A stretch of DNA of 18,380 nucleotides from an uncultured Prevotella sp. (GTDB lineage Bacteria > Bacteroidota > Bacteroidia > Bacteroidales > Bacteroidaceae), in NCBI GenBank assembly GCA_900548585.1, contig URLI01000040.1, positions 1 to 18,380 on the forward strand, in the 5' to 3' direction. Made by a program: the position numbers and the translations under genes. Every line of letters starts with the position of its first letter. The stretch's first letter is position 1. Shown here one piece after another: positions 1 through 7,499 of this stretch. The notes under the pieces were generated by a model. It was not told where the DNA came from and searched no databases. It saw nothing but the letters and a program-made list of their open reading frames with translations.

Positions 1-72
1 AGACATATAAGGGTTGTTTGTTATTATGAAAGACGGCTAATATTGGATGCTTACTTTATATTAATTATATTG

Positions 73-103
73 CAAAGATACGAAAGAATCTGAATAATAC
101 AAA
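73..103 (-). promoter_or_regulatory. Consensus Bacteroidota promoter reading off the left edge
   Basis: On the minus strand a -33 box TTTG (100-103) is separated by exactly 19 bases from a -7 box TATCTTTG (73-80), which fits the TTTG-N19-21-TAnnTTTG pattern of the Bacteroidota primary sigma factor. Transcription would start near 65 and run out of the window at its left end, so the gene served is not visible. The -33 box lies inside the U-tract of the terminator that closes the Ton operon. Confidence 0.75.
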
Positions 104-141
104 AAAAACACCATCTTCCGATATGTGGAAGATGATGTTTT
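101..141 (-). terminator. Intrinsic terminator of the exbB-tonB-TPR operon
   Basis: On the minus strand, arms 127-138 and 108-119 form a 12-bp stem with one G-U wobble and a 7-base loop (120-126). It is followed directly by a run of eight T (101-108 read in reverse). The hairpin starts 25 bases after the stop codon of the TPR gene, as expected for the end of this operon. The plus strand has a mismatch in the stem and only four T after it, so termination is mainly leftward. Confidence 0.85.
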
Positions 142-166
142 CCTATTTTGTACTTCTTTTATTGTT

Positions 167-1621
167 TTATTCGTTTTGGCTTTTGTCAGAACCGTTTTCA
201 GCCTCTGTCTTCTTCTGGAACCACGCCTTGGCGATGTTGTCATCGGGTGTCACGGTTACGCACTTGTCGAAATACTGGCCTGCCGTCTCGAGGTCGTTCT
301 TTGTCCAGTAGTAGTAGCCGACGCGGCTGTATGACGTTCCGAGATAGAAGTTCTCGCTGTCACTGCGGTCTTCCTTGTTCTCAAGCAGTTTTATGACTAT
401 ATTGAAGTAAGGCAGCGATTTCTCATCAAGTTCTGCTGTGAACGCAGCGTTTGCCTCCTGGTACTTGCCCCATACCTCGGCCTGCGGGTATTTCGCTATG
501 ACTTGGTCATACAGTTCCACGAGTTTTCCGAAGTTCTCCTCGACGGCAACGCTGTCCTTTGCCTCCTTTGCCTTTTTCACCTTGTTTAGGTAGATGTCTG
601 CGATGTCGCGGTAGTCGGAAAGTTTTGCATTAGGGTTCTTGTCGAGGTAAGTCGCGCTATATTCCAGTGCCTTGTCCTCCTGTCCCATGTCGTTGTAAGC
701 ATCGGAGATGTATTTGTATGGCATGATGTTCGTAGCATCGATGGAGAGAGCCTTCTCGTATTTGGCAATGGCCTCCTCGTAGCGTTTGTTGCCTGCGAGT
801 GCCTGACCGTAGTAGCACAGGTCGCCAGAGTTGCTGTCGCCTTCTTCTGCTATCAGTTTTTCTGCATAACCGAGTGCTTCCTCATACTGCTTCAGTCCTA
901 TGGTATTGATGAGTGCCAGCCTGACAAAGGAGATGTTCTTGGGGTATTTTGACATGCCGACCTTTGCCACTTCGAGGGCTTTCTCTCGGTTGCCCTGCGA
1001 TGTCGCGGTGACGGAGTACTCCGTGAGGTGTGCCTCCTGTAGTTTCGATATGTCTGACTTGAGGAAGTATTCCAGGGCTTTCTCGTAGTTGCCCGTGTTG
1101 TAGAAAGAGTGTGCGGCCTCTGCCTCAACGGGGAAGTCAGGCACGTTCTTCTTCAACTCGTTCAGCATCCGCTCCGACTCCTCCGGGTCAATCTTACGGT
1201 ATACGTTTGAGTAGCTCATGTATGCATGCGGGTTCTTCGGGTCAAGCTCTATCGACTGTCGGTACCACATTGCCGCGCCGCCTCCGTCGTCCTGCATTGC
1301 CTGGATGTCGCCTTTCAGTATGTATGCGTTGCCGTAGTTCTTGTCGCGCGCCAAAGCCATGTCGGCATAGTGGTTTGCCATATCGTAGTTCTTTACCGTG
1401 AGATAGGCGTTGCCGAGGGCGACAAGCGCCTCCGGGTTTTTCTTGAACACCTTGTTGTATTCCTTGAGCAGATTCTTCGCGGCCTTGTTGTCGTTCGGGT
1501 TAGCCTTCAGTTCTTTCACTATGGGCTCGAGCATGGCGTTGTAGTCTTCCACCTGAGCGTTTGCGGCGACCGACATGCTTAGTGCTAACGCACTGCTGAT
1601 AAGATATTTTATTGCTTTCAT
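167..1621 (-). CDS. Secreted tetratricopeptide-repeat protein, last gene of the Ton operon
   Basis: The product has 484 residues. A Sec signal peptide (1-22, cleavage after ANA before Gln) points to the periplasm. The remainder is mostly alpha-helical TPR units of about 34 residues. The clearest are near 62-95 (GNAYLTVKNYDMANHYADMA), 96-130, 255-330 (YYGQALAGNKRYEEAIAKYE) and 430-465. TPR solenoids bind protein partners; no catalytic motif is visible. It follows the PstS-like gene by 96 bases on the same strand and precedes the operon terminator, so it is probably co-transcribed with exbB-exbD-exbD-tonB. I infer, without direct proof, a scaffold or regulator of the Ton machinery or of cell-envelope assembly. 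I recall similar secreted TPR genes at the end of Ton operons in other Bacteroidales. No promoter box was found in the 96-base gap. The start is set by the signal peptide. Confidence 0.85.
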   Translation of the reverse strand: MKAIKYLISSALALSMSVAANAQVEDYNAMLEPIVKELKANPNDNKAAKNLLKEYNKVFKKNPEALVALGNAYLTVKNYDMANHYADMALARDKNYGNAYILKGDIQAMQDDGGGAAMWYRQSIELDPKNPHAYMSYSNVYRKIDPEESERMLNELKKNVPDFPVEAEAAHSFYNTGNYEKALEYFLKSDISKLQEAHLTEYSVTATSQGNREKALEVAKVGMSKYPKNISFVRLALINTIGLKQYEEALGYAEKLIAEEGDSNSGDLCYYGQALAGNKRYEEAIAKYEKALSIDATNIMPYKYISDAYNDMGQEDKALEYSATYLDKNPNAKLSDYRDIADIYLNKVKKAKEAKDSVAVEENFGKLVELYDQVIAKYPQAEVWGKYQEANAAFTAELDEKSLPYFNIVIKLLENKEDRSDSENFYLGTSYSRVGYYYWTKNDLETAGQYFDKCVTVTPDDNIAKAWFQKKTEAENGSDKSQNE

Positions 1622-1717
1622 ATTCTAAACTATTTTAGTCCTACTTCCTGTTATTAATACGTTCTTTCTTGCAAGCGTTTTTTATTTGTGTGACTGACTA
1701 TTGTCGTGAAGGTTTAT

Positions 1718-2680
1718 TTATTCCCTCTTGACGTTAACAGTTTTTATCACAATGTCGCCCCTGTATGGCAGCAGCCCCGACCTGAATACTATCAACTGTC
1801 CCTTGGGACTGGTTATGTAGTTGGCGAAACTCCAGGGTAGGGCCTTGCGCGGATCGACAACTATTGCGTATATTGTCCTTACAAACGGATAGCGTCCGTC
1901 AAGTAAGTATGCCTGGTATGGTTTCCAACTGTTCATTGGCGTTGCCTTGTCTTGCAACGATACAGACATTACATGTATGTTCTTCTTGAATGTGGTGTTC
2001 GTGGTGTCGCGGCGGTCGTTGAGCCAGTTGGAGCCGATTACACCTATCGAGTTTGGGGTATTGTCAACATAGTCGATAACCTCCTTGCTGTTCCTTGCCG
2101 CGAACATTTGTTTCCCCTCGATTGTCTTCCCGTTTAGTATGGAGTCAACGACATACCTCACGGTGGCTGATTCTTTGTTGTCGAACACCAGTTCGATTTT
2201 CCCTCGTCTGGAGCCGGGGTAAATCTCGCTCCAGTCGGTTGCCTCGCCTCCGAGTATCCTCTTGATGTCCTTCACGGTGATGCAGGTGTCTTGGTTGCTG
2301 CGGTTCACAATGAACGCCAGCCCGTCGTAGCCGATGGGGAACACCTCTGGTATGCGGCCGTTCTTTCTGATGTATGCGTCCTCGTTGGGCTTGAGGGCGC
2401 GTGACGTGAAGAGCAAGTTCGTCTTCATGTCAGTGATCTGCTTCATGCCATCCACCTCGTTGGTGTACCTGGCCTGCAGGTGTGTTTTCGGGAACTGGTA
2501 CTCGAACTGTTCCCGTAGTTCTTCTATTATAGGGCTAAAACTTTCATCGGCGACAAACTGAATTGTCCCCGATGAACGTGTGTCTGTCCTACCGCTCTTG
2601 TCCTTCTTCCCGGTGCACGAGAAGAAGAACAAAGAGGGTAATAGTAATCCTACGATTGCGTAGAATACGTTTCTTTTCAT
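1718..2680 (-). CDS. PstS-like periplasmic substrate-binding lipoprotein (PBP_like_2 family)
   Basis: The product has 320 residues. A lipoprotein signal ends at Cys22 (lipobox FFSC). The residues after Cys22 are Thr-Gly-Lys-Lys rather than acidic, which suggests retention in the periplasm rather than export to the surface. Residues 37-315 have the type II periplasmic-binding fold of PstS: an opening SFSP segment (47-50), GYDGLAFIVN (118-127), a central helix after SATVR (171-175), NSIGVIG (210-216) and YPFVRTIYAI (264-273). In true PstS the central loop is S-G-T-R/S-S/T-G and contacts phosphate; here it is degenerate, so phosphate binding is doubtful. No pstA, pstB or pstC genes are nearby. 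The gene starts 7 bases after the tonB stop and belongs to the Ton operon. Database names for such proteins usually mention phosphate ABC transporters, which over-reads the sequence. Its ligand is unknown. Confidence 0.85.
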   Translation of the reverse strand: MKRNVFYAIVGLLLPSLFFFSCTGKKDKSGRTDTRSSGTIQFVADESFSPIIEELREQFEYQFPKTHLQARYTNEVDGMKQITDMKTNLLFTSRALKPNEDAYIRKNGRIPEVFPIGYDGLAFIVNRSNQDTCITVKDIKRILGGEATDWSEIYPGSRRGKIELVFDNKESATVRYVVDSILNGKTIEGKQMFAARNSKEVIDYVDNTPNSIGVIGSNWLNDRRDTTNTTFKKNIHVMSVSLQDKATPMNSWKPYQAYLLDGRYPFVRTIYAIVVDPRKALPWSFANYITSPKGQLIVFRSGLLPYRGDIVIKTVNVKRE

Positions 2681-2687
2681 TTTGTGA

Positions 2688-3533
2688 TTACCTAAGTTGG
2701 AATGTTACAGGCAGCGTGTATTTCACGTTGACTGACTGGCCGTTCTGCTTGCCGGGAATCCATTTCGGCATACTCTTGACAACGCGTATGGCCTCCTTGT
2801 CGAGTGACGGGTCAACCGACTTTACCACCTTCGCGCCGGAGATGGATCCGTCCCTGCCGACAACGAACTGCACAATCACCTTGCCCTGGACACCATTTTC
2901 CTCGGCGATTGTCGGGTACTTGATGTTGCTTGACAGGTATTTCATGAGCGCGCCGTTACCGCCCGGGAACGAAGGCATCTGCTCTACAACGTCGAAAACC
3001 TTTGTAGCGACTTCCTGCTTCACCTCAGCCTTTGGCTCCGGGTCCACTTTTATGTCGTTGCGGATAGCCTCCATTGTGCGGTCCTTGGTACCTTCCTGGT
3101 CAACGTTGCTCACGGCCTTGTCTTTCTCGAGCTCGTCCATGGCCTTCAGGGTGTTCTCCTCTTTCACGAGGTCGTCCTTCTTGATGACCGGTGCGGTGAA
3201 CTTCTGCGACTCGCGGACTTCCGGAATTTCCTTCTTTGGCTCAACCTTTGGCTGGACCTTGACTTCTTCCTTCTTTTCCTTCTTTGCAGCATCCTGCAGT
3301 TTCTGCAGTTCGAGCTGCTCGAGATAGGCCTGGTGTTCCGCGTCAAGTTTGTTCTGGTGTACCTTGTATGCGAGACCGCCACCGACTAATGCTGCAACGA
3401 TGATCAGTATCACAAGGGCTTTGACGTTTCGGCCGGAAGTTCCCTTGCGGAGCACGTATGCCCCGTAGGACTTGTTCTTGTCGGCGAACACCATCTCGAC
3501 CCATTTCGGGTCGTAAAGATCTATTTTTGCCAT
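2688..3533 (-). CDS. tonB: TonB energy transducer
   Basis: TonB carries proton-motive energy from the inner membrane to TonB-dependent receptors in the outer membrane. The protein has 281 residues. A 37-residue cytoplasmic head opens with the Bacteroidota-type segment DLYDPKWVEMVFADKNKSYG. One membrane helix follows (about 38-56). A charged Lys/Glu/Pro-rich stretch (about 64-180) spans the periplasm. The TonB C-terminal domain is at about 181-281, with FPGG (189-192), YP (206-207), GKVIVQFVVGRDG (217-229) and a final PKWIPGKQNG...VNVKYTLPVTF. All hallmarks are present and it is full length. It lies third in function after ExbB and two ExbD, 24 bases from the upstream exbD. The cytoplasmic head is longer than in E. 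coli TonB but usual for this phylum. It could energise the SusC transporter encoded at 10507-13695; that link is inference. Confidence 0.95.
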   Translation of the reverse strand: MAKIDLYDPKWVEMVFADKNKSYGAYVLRKGTSGRNVKALVILIIVAALVGGGLAYKVHQNKLDAEHQAYLEQLELQKLQDAAKKEKKEEVKVQPKVEPKKEIPEVRESQKFTAPVIKKDDLVKEENTLKAMDELEKDKAVSNVDQEGTKDRTMEAIRNDIKVDPEPKAEVKQEVATKVFDVVEQMPSFPGGNGALMKYLSSNIKYPTIAEENGVQGKVIVQFVVGRDGSISGAKVVKSVDPSLDKEAIRVVKSMPKWIPGKQNGQSVNVKYTLPVTFQLR

Positions 3534-3557
3534 TTTTTCTTGCTTTATTGTTAATCG

Positions 3558-4205
3558 TTACAGTTGTACATTCTTTTCCTTGAGTATCTTGATGTCATTG
3601 TCATTGATTTTGTCAATAACGTATGTTCCGATACTAAGGATCTGCATTTCATCGAGTGCGGAAATCATATTGTCGTATGTGGAGTTGTCAGTGGGCTTGA
3701 TTACGACAGTCATTGTCGGGATCTTCTCGGAGCCGAGTTCGCCCCTCCTTATTTTCTGCAGTTCCTTCTGGTAGATGCTGTCCGGCCACTGCTTTGGGTT
3801 CTGACTGCGTTTCTGCTTCAGTTCCTCCACGGCAAGTATGATGCGGTTTGTAGGTTTCGTACCGTCTCCGATGGCATGGTAGCGCAGCACGTCGCGTATT
3901 CCCTTGCTGCCCCATGTTGTTTCCTTCAGTCCCCTGGAGTTGCCATTGTCATCATATTCGGTGTAGTATATCTTGTTGTTTGCCGCGAGATATATTGTCA
4001 CCGTCTGCGATGCCTTGGCCTCATTCTTCTGCGCGTCCGTCGTGTTCTGGTCATTGCTCGGCATGGTGAGTTCCATAGTACTCGGTTTGCTGAGCGTTGT
4101 GCAGAGCATGAAGAACGTTATGAGAAGCATAAGCATGTCCACCATAGGAGTGAAGTCCACACGGACGTTAATCTTCTTTTGTTTGCTTTCTTTCTTATGT
4201 GACAT
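3558..4205 (-). CDS. exbD: ExbD/TolR-type biopolymer transport protein (second copy)
   Basis: This is a 215-residue ExbD family protein. A short cytoplasmic tail rich in Lys is followed by DFTPMVDMLMLLITFFML. Asp23 in this helix corresponds to the membrane aspartate that carries protons through the ExbB-ExbD motor. The periplasmic part (about 45-215) is longer than in E. coli ExbD (141 residues), mainly through the insert at about 70-140. It ends in the usual beta-alpha fold with PTMTVVIKPTDNSTYDNMISALDEM. Its start codon is 2 bases from the stop of the first exbD, so the two are translationally coupled. The two ExbD proteins share the membrane motif but differ in the periplasm and are not recent duplicates. 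This copy may form mixed complexes with the first copy around the ExbB pentamer; this is not provable from sequence. Confidence 0.93.
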   Translation of the reverse strand: MSHKKESKQKKINVRVDFTPMVDMLMLLITFFMLCTTLSKPSTMELTMPSNDQNTTDAQKNEAKASQTVTIYLAANNKIYYTEYDDNGNSRGLKETTWGSKGIRDVLRYHAIGDGTKPTNRIILAVEELKQKRSQNPKQWPDSIYQKELQKIRRGELGSEKIPTMTVVIKPTDNSTYDNMISALDEMQILSIGTYVIDKINDNDIKILKEKNVQL

Positions 4206-4207
4206 AG

Positions 4208-4882
4208 TTATTTGCCTCCCTTTACGTATGAATCAGCCTCCACCGTCTTTGCCGCGTCGAGCTGAGAAATCATGAAATAGTGACTCTCATCCATGTCCTG
4301 AAGTTCGTTCATCACCTTCTTAATTGTCTTATAAGGGGTTTTGGCGTCTGCCTTCAGGGCAATCTTGATTTTGTCATTCACAGTGCGTGCAGCGTCAACC
4401 CACTGCTGGAACTCGCTCATGCCGCCATTGATGGAGTCGAGGGGTATTCCCTCCGTGACTATCATCCTGTTGCGGTTTGCGCTGGGCTGCTGCAGGTATC
4501 CGCTGAGTTTCGTCATCGGTACTCCGAACAGTGCCTCGGTCTTGAATGTCTCAACCTGCTTCTGGGTCAGCTTGATGCCGAACCTGTCGGCCATGTTGGA
4601 CAGAGCGTTGCCGAGTTGCTCGGTGTTGTCGATGTTCATAAACACCTGGCCTTGGCCTGTTGGCCTGCCATTTGCGTCCTTTTCAGGACTAACCAATATA
4701 GTAAGGACACCGTTTTCCGGCACCTTGATTTCCGATATTGAGCCTGGTGTCATTACCTTCACTGGCTCGTTCTTGACGAACGTCGAGGTCAGCATGAAGA
4801 AGGTAAGGAGCAGGGTCATAACATCGGACATAGGTGTCATGTCAATCCAGATGTCACTTTTCTTAATTTTTACTTTACCCAT
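4208..4882 (-). CDS. exbD: ExbD/TolR-type biopolymer transport protein (first copy)
   Basis: This is a 224-residue ExbD family protein. The single membrane helix begins in WIDMTPMSDVMTLLLTFFML, and Asp20 is the conserved proton-carrying residue. The periplasmic domain spans about 40-224 and contains an insertion relative to E. coli ExbD (about 60-150, Gln/Asn/Thr-rich). The distal segment KIKIALKADAKTPYKTIKKV resembles the standard ExbD periplasmic fold, where each ExbD protomer adds strands to a dimer. It lies 30 bases after exbB and 2 bases before the second exbD, a typical motor order. Both copies keep the key aspartate, so both are expected to be active in proton flow. Confidence 0.93.
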   Translation of the reverse strand: MGKVKIKKSDIWIDMTPMSDVMTLLLTFFMLTSTFVKNEPVKVMTPGSISEIKVPENGVLTILVSPEKDANGRPTGQGQVFMNIDNTEQLGNALSNMADRFGIKLTQKQVETFKTEALFGVPMTKLSGYLQQPSANRNRMIVTEGIPLDSINGGMSEFQQWVDAARTVNDKIKIALKADAKTPYKTIKKVMNELQDMDESHYFMISQLDAAKTVEADSYVKGGK

Positions 4883-4912
4883 AGCGATAAATTTTTAAGG
4901 GGTTAGCAAAAA

Positions 4913-5743
4913 TTAAGCCTCTTCCGTATGGTTCGTTTCGTATGTCTGTGCGATAGAGTAACCAACCTCGTCAAGCGCAAAGGTCAACTTGTCGACCTTG
5001 TTTGTAAAGTAGTTGTAGGAGACAACGGCGCACCAAGAAGTGGCAATACCGAAGGCGGTGTTGATAAGTGCCTCGGATATACCCTCTGAAAGTGCGGCAG
5101 AGTCTGCACCACCACCTGCTGAAAGAGCGGAGAACGAGCGGATCATACCGATCACAGTACCGAGAAGTCCGGTAAGCGTACCGAGTGTGACGATGGTTGC
5201 AATGATCGGGAGGTTCATCGTGAGGGTAGGCATCTCAAGCTGCGTTGCCTCCTCGTGAGCCTGCTGTATCTTTGCGATCTTCTGTGACTTCTGCAGGCCC
5301 TGTGTTGCCTCCATCTCCTTGTATGCGCGGAGAGATGCGCCGACAACGTTTGCCACGGAGCCCTTCTGTGCGTCGCAGAGTTTCTGAGCCTTTGCGAAGT
5401 CGTTGGCGTTGAGGGCTGCCTTGATGTTAGCTACGAACTTTGGCAGCGCGCCCTTGCCGAAAGCGGTCTTCAGAGCGAGCCAGCGCTCGATAGACATTGC
5501 GATGACGGTGAGCAACAGTGTGTGGATTATAGGCACGATGACACCACCCTTGAAGATTGTTCCCCAAACGTCGAGAGGGCTGTTTGCAGGGTCATTGTCC
5601 TGGAAGTGCATTGGGTTTGCAAACCAGGTGTAGAACAACGTGAATGCGATGATACCGCACACGATGATAATCCAGAATGCACCTCTTACTCCTGTGAAGC
5701 CCTGAGATTTCTTAGGGCTTGCGTTCTTTTGTGTAGTTGCCAT
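4913..5743 (-). CDS. exbB: ExbB/MotA/TolQ-type proton channel subunit
   Basis: ExbB forms the pentameric stator that uses proton flow to drive TonB. I place the start at the ATG of MATTQKN, giving 276 residues. An in-frame GTG near 5842 would add 33 residues unlike the family and is rejected. Hydrophobic segments are about 22-41, 68-88, 178-204 and 223-245. The first is an extra N-terminal helix common in Bacteroidota ExbB. The core motif is in 181-204 (ATIVTLGTLTGLLGTVIGMI), followed by the channel-lining helix with SEALINTAFGI (223-233). Helices 3 and 4 carry the Thr residues typical of the proton path. This is the first gene of the operon. A -7 box (5859-5866) about 115 bases upstream supplies a promoter. 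The block count near the start could be off by one base. Confidence 0.93.
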   Translation of the reverse strand: MATTQKNASPKKSQGFTGVRGAFWIIIVCGIIAFTLFYTWFANPMHFQDNDPANSPLDVWGTIFKGGVIVPIIHTLLLTVIAMSIERWLALKTAFGKGALPKFVANIKAALNANDFAKAQKLCDAQKGSVANVVGASLRAYKEMEATQGLQKSQKIAKIQQAHEEATQLEMPTLTMNLPIIATIVTLGTLTGLLGTVIGMIRSFSALSAGGGADSAALSEGISEALINTAFGIATSWCAVVSYNYFTNKVDKLTFALDEVGYSIAQTYETNHTEEA

Positions 5744-5858
5744 AATTTGAATGTTTAATTTTAGTTGTAAATAATTTAAGTTATTAATTAATTCCTGTTT
5801 AATCCAGAGCTTGCCACGCTGCGCTTGCACACGGTGGCGCACTCGATAATAAGTTGCG

Positions 5859-5866
5859 CAAAGATA
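5859..5866 (-). promoter_or_regulatory. Candidate -7 box of the exbB operon
   Basis: The minus strand reads TATCTTTG here, a perfect match to the Bacteroidota -7 element. The expected -33 TTTG at 19-21 bases upstream is weak (CATG at best), so an activator or a looser promoter may be involved. The predicted start is near 5852, giving an untranslated leader of about 110 bases before the exbB ATG. Confidence 0.55.
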
Positions 5867-6264
5867 ACAATTAATGAAAAACTAACATGCCATTTAATAA
5901 GTTTTAACAATGAATATGCGCATTTTTCTTTCCATACGTGTGATTTTGTTACCCGTGGTCATCATTTCTTGTCACGATGACATTGCGTGTTTTCCCCGGA
6001 AATCACCCGCCTGCTATCTTGTCCGTGCTATGCGGAGATCCTGTGCCGGGCGGTTTGGCCTGCGTGGCCGCTCTCCGTTATCGGCGCATGACTCCGGAAG
6101 TGGTTCTGCCTGTGCAAAAGTAATTATTCTTTTTTGTTTAAACGAGGGAATGCGCTTTTTATTTCATCTTATATGTGAAAATAGGCGCATGGTGGAGTTT
6201 GTCGCCCTTTGTAGGCATCTTGCCGCTTGCGGCTTGCCTGGCGAGGCTCTCCCGCCCTTGGTTG
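5867..6264. other. Gene-free stretch between exbB and ribBA
   Basis: About 400 bases have no convincing gene. A lone -7-like box TACTTTTG on the minus strand (6115-6122) could be a second, distal promoter for the exbB operon or for a small RNA, but no -33 TTTG lies at the right distance. A short hairpin TGTCA-CGA-TGACA is visible near 5972-5984. ATGCGC/GCGCAT arms near 6149-6190 enclose an AT-rich stretch, but no hairpin with a T-run closes ribBA. A plus-strand frame from 5910 opens with a lipoprotein-like segment but then becomes Arg/Cys/Ser-rich and runs into ribBA, so I do not call it. Confidence 0.5.
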
Positions 6265-7473
6265 TTATATGTGCAATGTATGCCCCATGCGGGTTTTCTT
6301 TGTCTTCAGGTATCTGATGTTATACATGTTCGGCGTCACCTCTATTGGTATGTTCTCCACGATCTGCAGCCCATAGGCTTCCAGCCCGACGCGCTTCACT
6401 GGGTTGTTTGTCAGCAACTTCATCTTCTGCACCCCGAGTTTCCGCAGTATCTGCGCCCCGCAGCCGTAGTCGCGCTCGTCTGGCTTGAAACCGAGGTGTA
6501 TGTTCGCCTCGACGGTGTCGAGCCCCTCCTCCTGCAGTTTGTATGCAGCGATCTTGTTCATCAGGCCTATGCCGCGCCCTTCCTGCTGCATGTACACCAC
6601 GACGCCCCTGCCCTCTTTTTCTATCATCTGCATCGATTTGTGCAGTTGCTCGCCGCAGTCGCACCTCATGCTCCCGAGTATGTCCCCCGTCGCGCACGAC
6701 GAGTGTACGCGTACCATTATCGGCTCGTCCTTCTCCCATTCACCCTTCAGCAGCGCGAAATGCTCCAGCCCGTTGCTTACCTGCCGGAACGGGACGAACC
6801 TGAAATGCCCGTACATCGTGGGCAGGTCCACCGTTTCGCCCATTTCCACGAGCGAGTCCTTTTTCAGGCGGTAGGCAATCATGTCCTTTATGGTGATGAT
6901 TTTCAGGCCATGCTCCTTTGCGAAGTCAACCAGCTGCGGCATCCGCGCCATCGTGCCGTCCTCGTTCATTATCTCCATAAGCGCGCCTGCCGGGTACAGT
7001 CCTGCAATCTTGCAGAGGTCTATTGCCGCCTCGGTGTGCCCGCTGCGTTTCAGCACGCCGTTGTCCTGCGCGTATAGGGGGTTGATGTGGCCTGGCCTGC
7101 CGAATGTCTGCGGCGTGCTTTCCGGGTCTGCGAGAGCCCTGATCGTGGCGCACCGGTCGCTTGCGGACACTCCGGTGGTGCATCCCTCGAGTTTGTCAAC
7201 TGTTATGGTGAACGGTGTTCCGAGCATCGACGTGTTGTCCGTCACCTGCCGTGACAGGTCGAGTTCGGCGCATCTCGAGTTCGTTATCGGCGCGCACAGC
7301 ACCCCGCGTGCGTTTTTCAGCATGAAGTTAACCATCTCGGGGGTGATCTTCTCCGCCGAGCAGATGAGGTCGCCCTCGTTTTCGCGGTCCTCGTCGTCCA
7401 CCACGATGACGAACTTGCCGTCCCTGAAGTCTTTCACAGCATCTTCTATGCTGCTTAGTCTGAAGTCTTGCAT
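6265..7473 (-). CDS. ribBA: Bifunctional DHBP synthase / GTP cyclohydrolase II (riboflavin synthesis)
   Basis: RibBA makes both riboflavin precursors: the RibB half converts ribulose 5-phosphate to 3,4-dihydroxy-2-butanone 4-phosphate, and the RibA half opens GTP. The cytosolic product has 402 residues, the normal fused length. RibB half (1-205): acidic metal motif DDEDRENEGDL (26-36), RPGHINPL (126-133), RSGHTEAA (143-150) and GALMEIMNEDG (163-173). RibA half (about 206-402): zinc cysteines 260, 271 and 273 in HSSCATGD...RCDCG, the active segment QQEGRGIGL (296-304), then LLTNNPVKR. All key residues are present. I chose the ATG of MQDFRLSS; the longer frame upstream is non-homologous and overlaps lptG. 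It lies 26 bases after lptG and is probably co-transcribed. I see no FMN riboswitch, so control may come from the shared promoter. Confidence 0.97.
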   Translation of the reverse strand: MQDFRLSSIEDAVKDFRDGKFVIVVDDEDRENEGDLICSAEKITPEMVNFMLKNARGVLCAPITNSRCAELDLSRQVTDNTSMLGTPFTITVDKLEGCTTGVSASDRCATIRALADPESTPQTFGRPGHINPLYAQDNGVLKRSGHTEAAIDLCKIAGLYPAGALMEIMNEDGTMARMPQLVDFAKEHGLKIITIKDMIAYRLKKDSLVEMGETVDLPTMYGHFRFVPFRQVSNGLEHFALLKGEWEKDEPIMVRVHSSCATGDILGSMRCDCGEQLHKSMQMIEKEGRGVVVYMQQEGRGIGLMNKIAAYKLQEEGLDTVEANIHLGFKPDERDYGCGAQILRKLGVQKMKLLTNNPVKRVGLEAYGLQIVENIPIEVTPNMYNIRYLKTKKTRMGHTLHI

Positions 7474-7499
7474 GATTTTTCTAATATATTTTTTTGAGG

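Noticed and set aside
5744..5842. GTG-initiated N-terminal extension of exbB
   Set aside because: The 33 added residues are unlike ExbB proteins. The ATG start gives a normal 276-residue protein.
5910..6317. 135-residue plus-strand ORF starting with a lipoprotein-like segment ending in VVIISC
   Set aside because: After the first 25 residues the composition is random and Arg/Cys/Ser-rich, it runs into the 3' end of ribBA on the other strand, and no promoter or ribosome site was found.
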